Assembly (NCBI GenBank): GCA_004558035.1
Contig: SFEJ01000005.1
Location: 22,495 to 86,494, forward strand
Direction: 5' to 3'
Length of the DNA: 64,000 nt
Source: Opitutia bacterium
GTDB lineage: Bacteria; Verrucomicrobiota; Verrucomicrobiae; Opitutales; UBA953
The position numbers were made by a program, and so were the translations under genes. The notes under the pieces are model-generated. The model worked only from the letters and a program-made list of their open reading frames with translations, searched no databases and was not told where the DNA came from. The number at the start of each line of letters is the position of its first letter. Positions within the stretch are counted from its first letter, which is position 1. Below, piece by piece: positions 36,252-44,941 of this stretch.

Positions 36252-38066
36252 TCATTTCGCGGCGGGCTCCGGCTTCGCCTTGGCGTAGATGCTCACGCGC
36301 GCCTCCTTGCCGCCGAGCAGCTTGTACGCGTGGCGGATTGCGCGCGAGGCCGAAAGCGTCAGATTGCTCGGCGTGTCGCGGAAAATGTTTTCGCGCCCGA
36401 TCACGGAGACGAGCTTCGCGGCGCGGAACACGCGATAGACTTCCGCGCGCACTTCGCAGATGATGATGCCGCGCCCCGCGGCGTGCGCCGAGCGGACGAG
36501 CTCCTCCAGCAGCATGGCGCTCGTCGCGTCGAGATGGTGCGCGTTGCGGAACTTGAGAATCAGCACGCGCAGGTTCGGATTCGCGAGCATGCGGCGCAGC
36601 TGGTCGCGGAAGATTTCCGCCGAGCCGAAATAAAGATTGCCGTCGATGTGAACGATGGAGACTTCGGGCGTTCCCGAGACGTCGCCGCGCGTCTTTTCCG
36701 CGAGTTCGCCGCGGTCGTTGTAGCCGTATTCGACGATTTCCGGCGTGGACGTCTTGCGCAGGAAAAGAATGATCGAGAGCCCCACGCCGAAGTAGATCGC
36801 GACGTCGAGCGGCGCCACCAGGCCGCAGACGAGCGTGAGCAGAAACACCGCGCGGTCGCCGAGCGTAGCGGACGTCACGAGCCGAATCGCCTTCAGATTG
36901 ATGAGCCGCGTTCCCGCGAACATGACGAGCGCCGCGAGCGCCGGCTTCGGAATGAAATGCATGAGGTCGCCCGTGCCGAAAAGCGCGCCGAAGAGAATCA
37001 CGCCGGAAAAGATGCCCGAGAAGGCCGTCCGCGCGCCGCTCGCGAACGTCAGCGCCGAACGCGTCAGCGAGCCGCTCGCCTGCATGCCGCCGAAGAGCCC
37101 GCAGGCGAGATTCGCCGCGCCGAGCCCGAAAAGTTCCTGGTTGCAGTCGAAGCGTTCGCCCGCGCGCGCCGCGACGGATTTGCCGATCGAGCTCGCCTCG
37201 ATCATGCCGAGAATCGCGATCGCCATCGCCGCGGAAAACGCGGAATTGAGCGCGCTCAGGCTCATGTCCGGAAACGCGAAGCGGAACTCCTCGAGCCCGA
37301 AGTCCGCGAGCGTCGCCACCGTCTGCGACGCGCCGCCGTGGAAATAATCGTTCCACCAGTTCACGGCGAACATCAGCCCGCACGAGGCGACGAGCGCGAT
37401 CGACATGTCCGGCAGCTTCGGCAGAAATCTGCGCACGAGCAGATAGACGACGAGCGTTCCCGCCGCCAGCGCGAGCGATGCCGGATGCGCCTCGCGCCAT
37501 TGCCGGAGCGTGCACATCGCGACCGAAGAAAACGTGCCTTCCGAGCCCCGCAGCGTGATGCCGAGCAGATTCGGCAGCTGATTCGCCATGATCAGCACCG
37601 CCGCCGCCGTGATGTAGCCCGTCACCACCGTGCGCGAAATGTACTGCACGAGATTCGCCACGCGGAAGACCGACGCCAGCACCATGAAGACGCCGACGAG
37701 AAAAACGATCGTCGGCAGCAGCGCCATGCGCGCGCCCGCCGTTTCCGCGCCCGCCGCCGCGAGCGCGCTCAGCAGCATCACCGCCGTCGCGTTCGACGGT
37801 CCGAAAGCCAAAAAACGCGTTCCCGAAAAAATCGGTCCGACGACCGCCGAAACCGCGCACCCGATGATGCCGATCTGCACCGGCAGCCCCGCCATCAGCG
37901 CGAACGCCATGCCCATCGGGAACGTCAGCAACGCGACGTTGACGGACGCCTTCATGTCCGCGCCCGCGTCCGCCCGCGTGTACCGCGCCGCCACCGCGCG
38001 GATGGGGAACAGGTTCAGGTGTTCCAAAAGCGCGTTCCGGGGTGCGGCGGGTCGAGAGTTTTTCAT
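36252..38066 (-). CDS. SulP family anion transporter with STAS domain
   Basis: This encodes 604 residues from the ATG at 38066; an earlier TTG would add three. It has about 12-14 membrane segments. The SulP core includes ASVNVALLTFPMGMAFALMA, FSGTRFLAFGPSNATAVML and a conserved QELFGLGAANLACGLFGG region. The C-terminal STAS domain (about 450-575) has VSIVHIDGNLYFGSAEIF and RNAHHLDATSAMLLEELV. These proteins move sulfate, bicarbonate or dicarboxylates in symport or exchange. The substrate cannot be read from sequence. Confidence 0.93.
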   Translation of the reverse strand: MKNSRPAAPRNALLEHLNLFPIRAVAARYTRADAGADMKASVNVALLTFPMGMAFALMAGLPVQIGIIGCAVSAVVGPIFSGTRFLAFGPSNATAVMLLSALAAAGAETAGARMALLPTIVFLVGVFMVLASVFRVANLVQYISRTVVTGYITAAAVLIMANQLPNLLGITLRGSEGTFSSVAMCTLRQWREAHPASLALAAGTLVVYLLVRRFLPKLPDMSIALVASCGLMFAVNWWNDYFHGGASQTVATLADFGLEEFRFAFPDMSLSALNSAFSAAMAIAILGMIEASSIGKSVAARAGERFDCNQELFGLGAANLACGLFGGMQASGSLTRSALTFASGARTAFSGIFSGVILFGALFGTGDLMHFIPKPALAALVMFAGTRLINLKAIRLVTSATLGDRAVFLLTLVCGLVAPLDVAIYFGVGLSIILFLRKTSTPEIVEYGYNDRGELAEKTRGDVSGTPEVSIVHIDGNLYFGSAEIFRDQLRRMLANPNLRVLILKFRNAHHLDATSAMLLEELVRSAHAAGRGIIICEVRAEVYRVFRAAKLVSVIGRENIFRDTPSNLTLSASRAIRHAYKLLGGKEARVSIYAKAKPEPAAK

Positions 38067-38226
38067 GAAATTCAATTAGCACTTCCCCCGCGCGAACGCG
38101 AGCGCAAAAGCGGGGACGAAACGCGGGAACGCGCGGACGCGCGAAGGAAGCCCGAAGGCTCGGAGCCCGAAAAAAGCGTTCCCGCGGGAAAACTCCTCCG
38201 GCGCGTATTTCGAAAGATTTCCATTC

Positions 38227-38255
38227 TTGCAAAGTGTCGTCAAAGGCGGCATTTT
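38227..38255 (+). promoter_or_regulatory. Possible promoter of tRNA-Val and ilvNC
   Basis: TTGCAA (38227-38232), a 17-base spacer and CATTTT (38250-38255) lie 21 bases upstream of tRNA-Val. Both boxes are weak. No other promoter is visible between the tRNA and ilvN, which are only 15 bases apart. Confidence 0.35.
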
Positions 38256-38276
38256 AGCGGTTTAAGTCCATTTCCC

Positions 38277-38353
38277 GGGCGTTTAGCTCAGCTGGTCAGA
38301 GCATCTCGTTTACACCGAGAGGGTCGGGGGTTCGAGTCCCTCAGCGCCTACCA
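38277..38353 (+). tRNA. tRNA-Val (anticodon TAC)
   Basis: This 77-base cloverleaf has acceptor GGGCGTT/AGCGCCT with G-U pairs, D arm AGCTCAGCTGGTCAGAGC, anticodon stem TCTCG/CGAGA with loop TTTACAC (TAC at 38311-38313), and T arm GGGGG-TTCGAGT-CCCTC with one wobble. CCA is encoded. The ilvN start codon follows after only 15 bases. Confidence 0.94.
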
Positions 38354-38368
38354 TTCATTTTCTGCGAT

Positions 38369-38860
38369 ATGAACAAGCATACAGTTTCCGCCTTGGTCGA
38401 AAACAAATTCGGCGTTCTCGCCCGCGTTTCCGGGATGCTCAGCGGCCGCGGCTTCAACATCGAAACGCTGAACGTCGCGCCGACGCACGACCCGAAGATT
38501 TCGCGCATCACCGCGACGATTCTCGCGGACGAGACTTCGCTCAACCGCTGCATCCGCCAGCTCGACAAGCTCGTCAACGTCATCACGGTTCAGAATTTCG
38601 ACGGCGTGGACTTCGTCGCGCGCGAGCTCGTGATGGTGAAGGTGAAGGCGGACCAGACGACGCGCTCGCAGATTCTCGAGATCGCGGGCATCTTCCGCGC
38701 GCAGATCATCGACGTCTCGCTCGAAAGCCTGATCATCGAGTTCACGGGCAACGCGAACAAGATCAACGCGCTGCTGAAGCTGCTGAACAACTACGAAATC
38801 ATCGAAATGGCGCGCACGGGAACGCTGACGCTCGAGCGCGGCATCAATTCCTGCAAATAA
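38369..38860 (+). CDS. ilvN: Acetolactate synthase small (regulatory) subunit
   Basis: This encodes 163 residues. The N-terminal ACT domain (HTVSALVENKFGVLARVSGM, LSGRGFNIETLNVAPT) binds valine for feedback control; the C-terminal domain (about 80-163) contacts the catalytic subunit. The large subunit IlvB is not in the window. The start lies 15 bases after the tRNA-Val CCA end, with no clear ribosome site. ilvC follows after 22 bases. Confidence 0.95.
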   Translation: MNKHTVSALVENKFGVLARVSGMLSGRGFNIETLNVAPTHDPKISRITATILADETSLNRCIRQLDKLVNVITVQNFDGVDFVARELVMVKVKADQTTRSQILEIAGIFRAQIIDVSLESLIIEFTGNANKINALLKLLNNYEIIEMARTGTLTLERGINSCK

Positions 38861-38882
38861 TTTTTCATCACATACAAAAATC

Positions 38883-39980
38883 ATGGCTACGAAAAAAGCT
38901 ACTGCAAAGACAACTGCGAAGGCTCCCGCGGCTCCGGCGAAAAAAGCCTGCTGCCGCAAGGCCTGCGCGAAAAAGGCGGCGCCGAAGGCCGTCAAGATCT
39001 ACCACGACAAGGACGTCGACGATTCGGTCCTGAAGGGCAAGACGATCGCCGTCATCGGCTTCGGCGCCCAGGGTCGCGCCCAGGCGCTCTGCCTGCGTGA
39101 CAGCGGCGTGAACGTCATCATCGGCGTGCGCGCGGGCAAGTCGTTCAAGGCCGCGAAGGCCGCGGGCTTCGAGACGCTCTCCGTGGACAAGGCCGCGAAG
39201 AAGGCGGACATCATCCACATTCTGCTTCCGGACGAAAGCCACAAGAAGGTTTACGCGGAACAGATTGCGAAGTACGTCACGCCTGGCAAGACGCTGTGCT
39301 GCTCGCACGGGTTCGCCTACGTGTTCAAGAACATCGTTCCGCCGGAAGGCGTGGACGTGATCATGGTCGCGCCCAAGGGCCCGGGAACGGAAGTGCGCCG
39401 CGTCTTCGAAGAAGGCTTCGGCTGCCCCGGTCTCGTCGCGGTGTTCCAGGACGCCAGCGGCAACGCGATGCAGACGGCGCTCGCGATCGCGAAAGGCGAA
39501 GGCCTCACGCGCGGCGGCGTGCTCGAATGCACGATGCAGCAGGAAACCTACGAAGACCTCTTCGGCGAACAGAACGTTCTCTGCGGCGGCATCGTGGACC
39601 TGATGAAGTACGGCTTCGAAACGCTGATCGAAGCGGGCTACCCGCCGGAAATGGCGTACTTCGAGTGCATCCACGAAGCCAAGCTCATCGTGGACATCAT
39701 CTACAACAAGGGCATCGCGGCGATGAACGCCGTCATCTCCAACACGGCTGAATTCGGCGAATACTACAACGGGCCGAAGATCATCACGCCGGACGTCAAG
39801 AAGCGCATGAAGGAATCGCTGAAGCGCATCGAAAGCGGCGAATTCGCCAAGACCTGGATGAAGGAAGCCGAAAAGGGCGCCCCGACGCTCGCCAAGAAGC
39901 GCGAACAGCTCGCGAAGCACCCGGCGGAAGTCGTCGGCGCGAAGATCCGCCAGCTCTTCGAACGCAAGGCCTCCAAATAA
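38883..39980 (+). CDS. ilvC: Ketol-acid reductoisomerase with Lys/Ala-rich N-terminal extension
   Basis: This encodes 365 residues. The enzyme isomerises and reduces acetolactate in valine and isoleucine synthesis using NADPH. The nucleotide motif is VIGFGAQGRAQALCLRDSG and the Mg2+ site includes GGIVDLMKYGFETLIEAG and ECIHEAKLIVDIIY. Before the normal start (near VKIYHDKDVD) lie about 36 extra residues, ATKKATAKTTAKAPAAPAKK and then a CCRKACAKK stretch, resembling histone H1-like tails. The extension is in frame and uses the gene's ATG at 38883. Its role is unknown. Confidence 0.94.
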   Translation: MATKKATAKTTAKAPAAPAKKACCRKACAKKAAPKAVKIYHDKDVDDSVLKGKTIAVIGFGAQGRAQALCLRDSGVNVIIGVRAGKSFKAAKAAGFETLSVDKAAKKADIIHILLPDESHKKVYAEQIAKYVTPGKTLCCSHGFAYVFKNIVPPEGVDVIMVAPKGPGTEVRRVFEEGFGCPGLVAVFQDASGNAMQTALAIAKGEGLTRGGVLECTMQQETYEDLFGEQNVLCGGIVDLMKYGFETLIEAGYPPEMAYFECIHEAKLIVDIIYNKGIAAMNAVISNTAEFGEYYNGPKIITPDVKKRMKESLKRIESGEFAKTWMKEAEKGAPTLAKKREQLAKHPAEVVGAKIRQLFERKASK

Positions 39981-39994
39981 GGCTTGCCGATTCG

Positions 39995-40025
39995 CGCGTT
40001 CCCGCGGAAATCCCGCGGGAACGCG
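39995..40025 (+). terminator. Octamer inverted repeat after ilvC
   Basis: CGCGTTCCCGCGG (39995-40007) pairs with CCGCGGGAACGCG (40013-40025). The stem is perfect over 13 bases, but no T run follows, so termination would be weak or the repeat may act only as a hairpin. Confidence 0.6.
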
Positions 40026-40078
40026 TCGTCTCCGCGACTTTCCCTCCTCCGAACACCCGAAATCCACCTCAGCCGATC

Positions 40079-41158
40079 ATGAAAAAAACTCTTCTCCCCT
40101 TTACGCTCGCCGCGGGAACGCTGATTCTCGCCGCGAACCTTTCCGCGGACGAGATCCGCTGCAAGAACGGCGCGCTCGTCGTCGGCGAAATCTCCGCAAT
40201 CGACGGCGGCGTCGTCACCGTCAAAACGTCCAACACGGAATCGGACGAAACCAAGATCAAGCAGAGCGAAGTGCTCTCGATCTCCCGCGACGCCGCGCTG
40301 AACGTCCGCACGTCCTCCGGCGCGACGCTGCAGGGCCCCGTGACCGCCTCGCAGACGCCCGGCGAAATCGTCGTCGGCGGCACCTCGGTCGCGATCTCCG
40401 ACGTCACTTCGTCCTGGCTTCTCGACGGGAAAAGCCCCGAAGAGCGCGAAGCCGAAAAATTCAATTACGCGGTCGAATACGAAGTCGGCGCGACCCTCAC
40501 GGGAACGACCGGCAACACCGAAAGCGTCACCGGCGGCGCCTACGCGCAGACCGTCATCAAGAACGCCGTCAACGCCCTCAAGCTGTACTTGAAATATAAT
40601 TACGGGAAGACGCGCGACGACGACGCCGACGTCTGGACGAAGTCCGCGGACAACCTGCACGCCGGCTTCGACTGGACGTCCGAGTTCCACAAGCCCTGGT
40701 TCTGGTACGCGCGCACGGACGCCGGCTTCGACCGCGTGCAGAACATCGAGTTCTTCGACGTGAGCGCGGCAGGCTTCGGGCTCAAGATTCTCAACGAAGA
40801 CGATTGGCACTTCTCGGTCCGAGGCGGTCTCTCTTACCGCTACGAACGCTACAAGCACTACGTGGGCGACACCTGGGATTCGAAGGACGACACGAACACG
40901 ATCGGTCTCGACTTCGGGCTCTCGCACGACTACGCGTGGAGCTGGGGCAAGATCGTGACGGAGATTTCCTACGTCCCCGGTCTCGACGACATCAACCACT
41001 ACTACGTCGTGCACGAAACCTACCTGCAGATGCAGATCAAGAACGTCGAGCAGCTGTATTTCCGCATCGGCATGAAGAACGAATACCGTTCTCCCAAGAC
41101 GGCGGAAGAAAACCTGGACACGACCTACTACGCCCAGCTCGTCTTCGCCTGGAAATAA
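40079..41158 (+). CDS. DUF481 outer-membrane beta-barrel protein
   Basis: This encodes 359 residues with a Sec signal cleaved near ANLSADEI (residue 23). A small N-terminal beta domain (IRCKNGALVVGEISAIDGG) precedes a barrel of alternating strands rich in aromatics from about residue 130, such as KLYLKYNYGKTRDD and GLSYRYERYKHYVGDTW. The C-terminus ends YAQLVFAWK, suiting outer-membrane insertion. DUF481 proteins (YdiY type) are outer-membrane proteins of unknown transport role. An octamer terminator follows. Confidence 0.88.
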   Translation: MKKTLLPFTLAAGTLILAANLSADEIRCKNGALVVGEISAIDGGVVTVKTSNTESDETKIKQSEVLSISRDAALNVRTSSGATLQGPVTASQTPGEIVVGGTSVAISDVTSSWLLDGKSPEEREAEKFNYAVEYEVGATLTGTTGNTESVTGGAYAQTVIKNAVNALKLYLKYNYGKTRDDDADVWTKSADNLHAGFDWTSEFHKPWFWYARTDAGFDRVQNIEFFDVSAAGFGLKILNEDDWHFSVRGGLSYRYERYKHYVGDTWDSKDDTNTIGLDFGLSHDYAWSWGKIVTEISYVPGLDDINHYYVVHETYLQMQIKNVEQLYFRIGMKNEYRSPKTAEENLDTTYYAQLVFAWK

Positions 41159-41176
41159 GGTCCGTTCCCTCTACCG

Positions 41177-41219
41177 AAAAAAGCGTTCCCGCGGGCATTT
41201 TCGCGGGAACGCTTTTTTT
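41177..41219. terminator. Octamer terminator
   Basis: AAAAAAGCGTTCCCGCG and CGCGGGAACGCTTTTTTT form a long hairpin with A and T runs at opposite ends. Both arms are octamer copies. Confidence 0.9.
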
Positions 41220-41325
41220 CGTCGGCGGACGACGGACGCCGAACCGCCTTCCCGCCGCGCGCGCTTAAAGCTCGACAAGATTTTCGCAAACGCGGAAAAT
41301 GTGCGAAATTCAGAAATTTTTTGCT

Positions 41326-42822
41326 ATGAAACCGGTAGTATTCAACAGTACACTCCTCCGCGACGCGCACCAGTCGCTCGCGGCAACCCGAATGAGCACG
41401 GCACAGATGCTCCCGATTTTGGACAAGCTCGACGCCGTCGGCTACGGACGCCTCGAAACCTGGGGCGGCGCCTCCATCGACGCCGGCCTGCGCTTCCTCA
41501 AAGAATTTCCCTTCAAGCGCCTCGACGCCATCCGCGCCAAGACGAAGACCCCGCACATGATGCTCATGCGCGGGCAGAACATCGTCGCCTACAATCAGTC
41601 GCCGGACGACGTCGTCTCCGCCTTCGCGACGCAGGCGATCAAGCACGGCATGAACACGATCCGCATCTTCGACGCGCTCAACGACCCGCGCAACATGAAG
41701 ACCGCGATCGAGGCCACGAAGAAGGCCGGCGGCGAAGCCCAGGGCACGATCTGCTACACGAACAGCCCCGTCCACACCGTCGAAGGCTTCATCAAGCTCG
41801 GCTGCACGCTCGCGGAAATGGGCGTCGCCAGCATCTGCCTCAAGGACATGGCGGGCCTCGTCTCGCCGCGCGCCGCCTACGACATCATCAAGGGCCTCAA
41901 GGACAACGTCAAGGTGCCGATTTACTTCCACACGCACGAGACGACCGGCCTCGGCGCCTCCTCCTACCTCGCCGCGATCGACGCGGGCGTGGACGCGGTG
42001 GACGTCGCGATCCGTCCGTTCTCCGACGGCACCGCGCACCCGGACCACACGCGCATGATGGCGCTCCTCAAGGGTCATCCGCGCCGCCCGAACTACGACG
42101 CCAAGCTCATCGAGGAAATTTCCGCCTACGAAAAAGGCATCTACGAGGAACTTTCCAAATTCACGAGCCACAAGAACGAGGTCGTCAACATCGATGCGCT
42201 CCGCTACGAAGTCCCGGGCGGCATGCTCTCGAACTTCCGCAACCAGCTCAAGGAGCTCAAGATGGAAGACAAGTTCGAGGAAGTCTGCGCGGAAATCCCC
42301 TACATCCGCGAAAAGCTCGGCTGGATCCCGCTCGTCACGCCGACCTCGCAGATCGTCGGCACGCAGGCGGCGATGAACGTCAAGTTCGGCCGCTGGAAAC
42401 AGTTCATCCCGGGCGCGATGGACATCGCCCTCGGCTACTTCGGGCAGACGCCCGCGCCGGTCGATCCCGAAATCCGCAAGCTCGCCGCCGAACGCGCGAA
42501 GAAGGACCCGATCACCTGCCGCCCGGCGGACCTGCTCAAGCCGCGCATGGACGACCTCCGCAAGGAGCTCAAGGAAAACAATCTCCCGACGGACGACGAG
42601 CACTGCGTCATCTACGCGATGTTCCCGCAGCAGGTGAAGGAACTCTACTTCCCGCCGAAGGAAGAACCGAAGCCCGCTCCCGCGCCCTCCGCGGCGCCGG
42701 CTCCCGCCTCCGCGGGAACGCCCGCGATCTCCGCGCGCGCGTCCGTCTCCGGCAACGTCACGAACCTGTCGATGACGGTCAACGGCGTCGCCCACAACGT
42801 GACGGTCGAAGAGCTCGCGTAA
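41326..42822 (+). CDS. oadA: Oxaloacetate decarboxylase alpha / carboxyltransferase subunit
   Basis: This encodes 498 residues from the ATG at 41326 (MKPVVFNSTLLRDAHQSLAA). The carboxyltransferase TIM barrel has the metal-site motifs STLLRDAHQSL and FHTHETTGLGASSYLAAIDA. The MRGQNIVAYNQSPDDVV segment and the PGGMLSNFRNQLKEL domain follow. The protein moves carboxylate from oxaloacetate (or from carboxybiotin) in a sodium-pumping decarboxylase or pyruvate carboxylase. The C-terminal biotin domain with its MKM motif is missing; instead an Ala/Pro linker leads to a short VTNLSMTVNG end. A separate biotin carrier is required. Confidence 0.9.
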   Translation: MKPVVFNSTLLRDAHQSLAATRMSTAQMLPILDKLDAVGYGRLETWGGASIDAGLRFLKEFPFKRLDAIRAKTKTPHMMLMRGQNIVAYNQSPDDVVSAFATQAIKHGMNTIRIFDALNDPRNMKTAIEATKKAGGEAQGTICYTNSPVHTVEGFIKLGCTLAEMGVASICLKDMAGLVSPRAAYDIIKGLKDNVKVPIYFHTHETTGLGASSYLAAIDAGVDAVDVAIRPFSDGTAHPDHTRMMALLKGHPRRPNYDAKLIEEISAYEKGIYEELSKFTSHKNEVVNIDALRYEVPGGMLSNFRNQLKELKMEDKFEEVCAEIPYIREKLGWIPLVTPTSQIVGTQAAMNVKFGRWKQFIPGAMDIALGYFGQTPAPVDPEIRKLAAERAKKDPITCRPADLLKPRMDDLRKELKENNLPTDDEHCVIYAMFPQQVKELYFPPKEEPKPAPAPSAAPAPASAGTPAISARASVSGNVTNLSMTVNGVAHNVTVEELA

Positions 42823-42841
42823 GCGCCCCGCTCTTCCGGAC

Positions 42842-42880
42842 AAAAAAAGCGTTCCCGCAGTCGGCGGGAACGCTTTTTTT
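42842..42880. terminator. Octamer terminator of oadA
   Basis: AAAAAAAGCGTTCCCGC, a short loop and GCGGGAACGCTTTTTTT form a strong hairpin with an A run to the left and T run to the right. Both arms are octamer copies. Confidence 0.9.
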
Positions 42881-42965
42881 GCGCCCTGCCCCGCCCTTTT
42901 TCGCTTTCCGCGGGAACGCGATTTTGTTTTGATTATCTTTTTACGAATTTTTGAAGAACTTTCAG

Positions 42966-44816
42966 ATGGACAAGAAAAACACGATCATCGGCGTCTTGCT
43001 GATCGCCGCCGCCGTCGGGCTCATGTTCTGGCAGGCGAAGAACCGACCGGAACCGCTTCCGGCGCAGGCGCCCGTTCCCGCGCAGATCGCGGCTCCCGCG
43101 CCCGTCGCCGCCCTTCCCGAGGCCGCGCAGCCCGCGACGGCCGTTCCCGCCGCTCCGGAGCAACTCTTCACGCTCGAGAACGCGACGCTCAAGCTCTCCG
43201 TCAGCTCCCGCGACGGCGGCCTGAAGACGGTCGCGCTGAAAAAGCAGCCGACGTCGCTCGACGACGCCTCCCCGGTGCTCTTCAACGAAGGCTCGAGCGT
43301 TCCCGCGCTGCGCCTGGCGTCGCCTTCGGGCGTGCGCGGCGTCGCGCCGGTGCCGTTCGGCGTCGAATTTTCCGTGGAATCCGAACGCGAGGACGCGGCG
43401 GCGAAAACGCGCACGCTCACACTGCTCGGACGCAAAGACGGGCTCGAAATCCGCCGCATCTACACGCTTTCGCTCGACGAGGAAGGCGAAGGCGCGGCGG
43501 ACCCCTATCTCGTCTCGCACGAAATCAAGATTCGGCGCGTCGCGGGCGCTCCCGCGGCGTTCCCGCTGCTCGTCTCGACGGGCATGCTGCCGCCGACGGA
43601 AGGCGACCGCGCCAACATCTTCCTGAACGCCTCGTGGTACGACGGCGACGACTACGAAAAATGCTCGCCGGACGTCTTCAAGGACTCCGACGGCTTTCTC
43701 GGGCTGGGCGCGCGCCGCGCCGCGGCAGATTTCGAAGCGCCGCTCGACCGCGCCGATCCGCTCCGTTTCGTCGCCGTGACGAATCAGTATTTCGCGAGCG
43801 TCGTCGGTTTTTCGGAAACGACGCGCCCGATCGTCTCGCGCGTGTTCGTGTTCCCGCAGCCGCTTTCCGAATCCGAGCGCCTGAACAATCTCACGCTCAC
43901 GACGCAGGGCTACGCGCAGCTCGACGTGCCCGCGCTCGCGGTTGGACAGACGGCGAACATTTCGATTCCCTACTTCATCGGACCGAAGGAATACACGCGC
44001 CTCGCCGAGCTCGAAAACACGATTCCCGGCATCGGCAACGTCGTGCAGTTCACCAATCTCTTCGGCGTAATCTCCGTGGACTGGCTCTGCAAGATTCTCG
44101 TCGTCGTGATGAACGCGATTCACGACCTGCTGCCGGCGAGCGAATGGTCGTGGGGCTGGGCGATTCTCGTGATGACGCTGATCGTGAAGGGCGTCACCTG
44201 GCCGCTGACGGCGGCGCAGCAGCGTTCCGCGAAGAAAATGCAGCAGTTCAGCGGACCGATGAAGGAGATCCGCGAGAAATACAAGGACAACCCGCAGAAG
44301 ATGCAGCAGGAAATGATGAAGCTGTATCGCGAAAACAAGATCAATCCGCTCGCGGGCTGCTTCCCGGTGCTCATCTCGATTCCGATCTTCTTCGGCATGT
44401 ACTGCGCATTCCAGACCTGCGCGGAGCTCCGCCTGCAGGGCTTCCTCTGGATCTCCGACCTTTCGATGCCCGACCTGATTCCCGGGCTCGAGGACGCGAC
44501 GATCCCGCTCATCGGCGCGCACATCCACGTGCTGCCGATTCTCATGGGCGCGACGATGCTCTTCAACATGGCGATGACGCCGATGCCCAACGCGCAGCCC
44601 GGACAGAAAAACATGTTCTACGCGATGATGATCATCTTCCCCGTCATCTGCTACGCGATGCCGTCCGCGCTCACGCTGTACTGGACGATGCAGAACATCC
44701 TGACGATCTTCCAGACCTGGCTCGTGCGCCGTTCCCGCGACCGCGACGGCGGGAACGTGGAGATCATCCCGCCCGCCAAGAAGAAGGGCCGCGGCAAAGG
44801 CGTTCCCGCCCGCTGA
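42966..44816 (+). CDS. yidC: Membrane protein insertase YidC
   Basis: This encodes 616 residues from the ATG at 42966, where the hydrophobic start MDKKNTIIGVLLIAAAVGLM begins. It has the Gram-negative layout: N-terminal anchor, an Ala/Pro linker, a large periplasmic domain (about 70-350), then the conserved five-helix insertase core with GWAILVMTLIVKGVTWPLTA, KMQQEMMKLYRENKINPLAG and LTLYWTMQNILTIFQTW. The tail is basic (KKKGRGKGVPAR). It inserts proteins alone or with SecYEG. A terminator follows. Confidence 0.96.
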   Translation: MDKKNTIIGVLLIAAAVGLMFWQAKNRPEPLPAQAPVPAQIAAPAPVAALPEAAQPATAVPAAPEQLFTLENATLKLSVSSRDGGLKTVALKKQPTSLDDASPVLFNEGSSVPALRLASPSGVRGVAPVPFGVEFSVESEREDAAAKTRTLTLLGRKDGLEIRRIYTLSLDEEGEGAADPYLVSHEIKIRRVAGAPAAFPLLVSTGMLPPTEGDRANIFLNASWYDGDDYEKCSPDVFKDSDGFLGLGARRAAADFEAPLDRADPLRFVAVTNQYFASVVGFSETTRPIVSRVFVFPQPLSESERLNNLTLTTQGYAQLDVPALAVGQTANISIPYFIGPKEYTRLAELENTIPGIGNVVQFTNLFGVISVDWLCKILVVVMNAIHDLLPASEWSWGWAILVMTLIVKGVTWPLTAAQQRSAKKMQQFSGPMKEIREKYKDNPQKMQQEMMKLYRENKINPLAGCFPVLISIPIFFGMYCAFQTCAELRLQGFLWISDLSMPDLIPGLEDATIPLIGAHIHVLPILMGATMLFNMAMTPMPNAQPGQKNMFYAMMIIFPVICYAMPSALTLYWTMQNILTIFQTWLVRRSRDRDGGNVEIIPPAKKKGRGKGVPAR

Positions 44817-44846
44817 GTCGGGCGCGCGCCTCGGGGCGACTTTCCG

Positions 44847-44878
44847 GAAGCGGCGGCGACGCCGCTTCTTTTTTTTTG
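44847..44878 (+). terminator. Terminator of yidC, not octamer-based
   Basis: GAAGCGGCG (44847-44855), loop GCGA and CGCCGCTTC (44860-44868) are followed by a long T run. Confidence 0.88.
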
Positions 44879-44941
44879 TTTCGCGCGCCGCACGGAATTG
44901 CTTTGCGCCCGGGCACGGAAACTGCAACGCTTTTCGGAGCT

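Noticed and set aside
42929..44900. Reading frame overlapping yidC that appears to extend the BI-1 gene upstream
   Set aside because: It is a shadow of yidC in another frame; the real BI-1 start is the ATG at 44942 next to a membrane-protein N-terminus.
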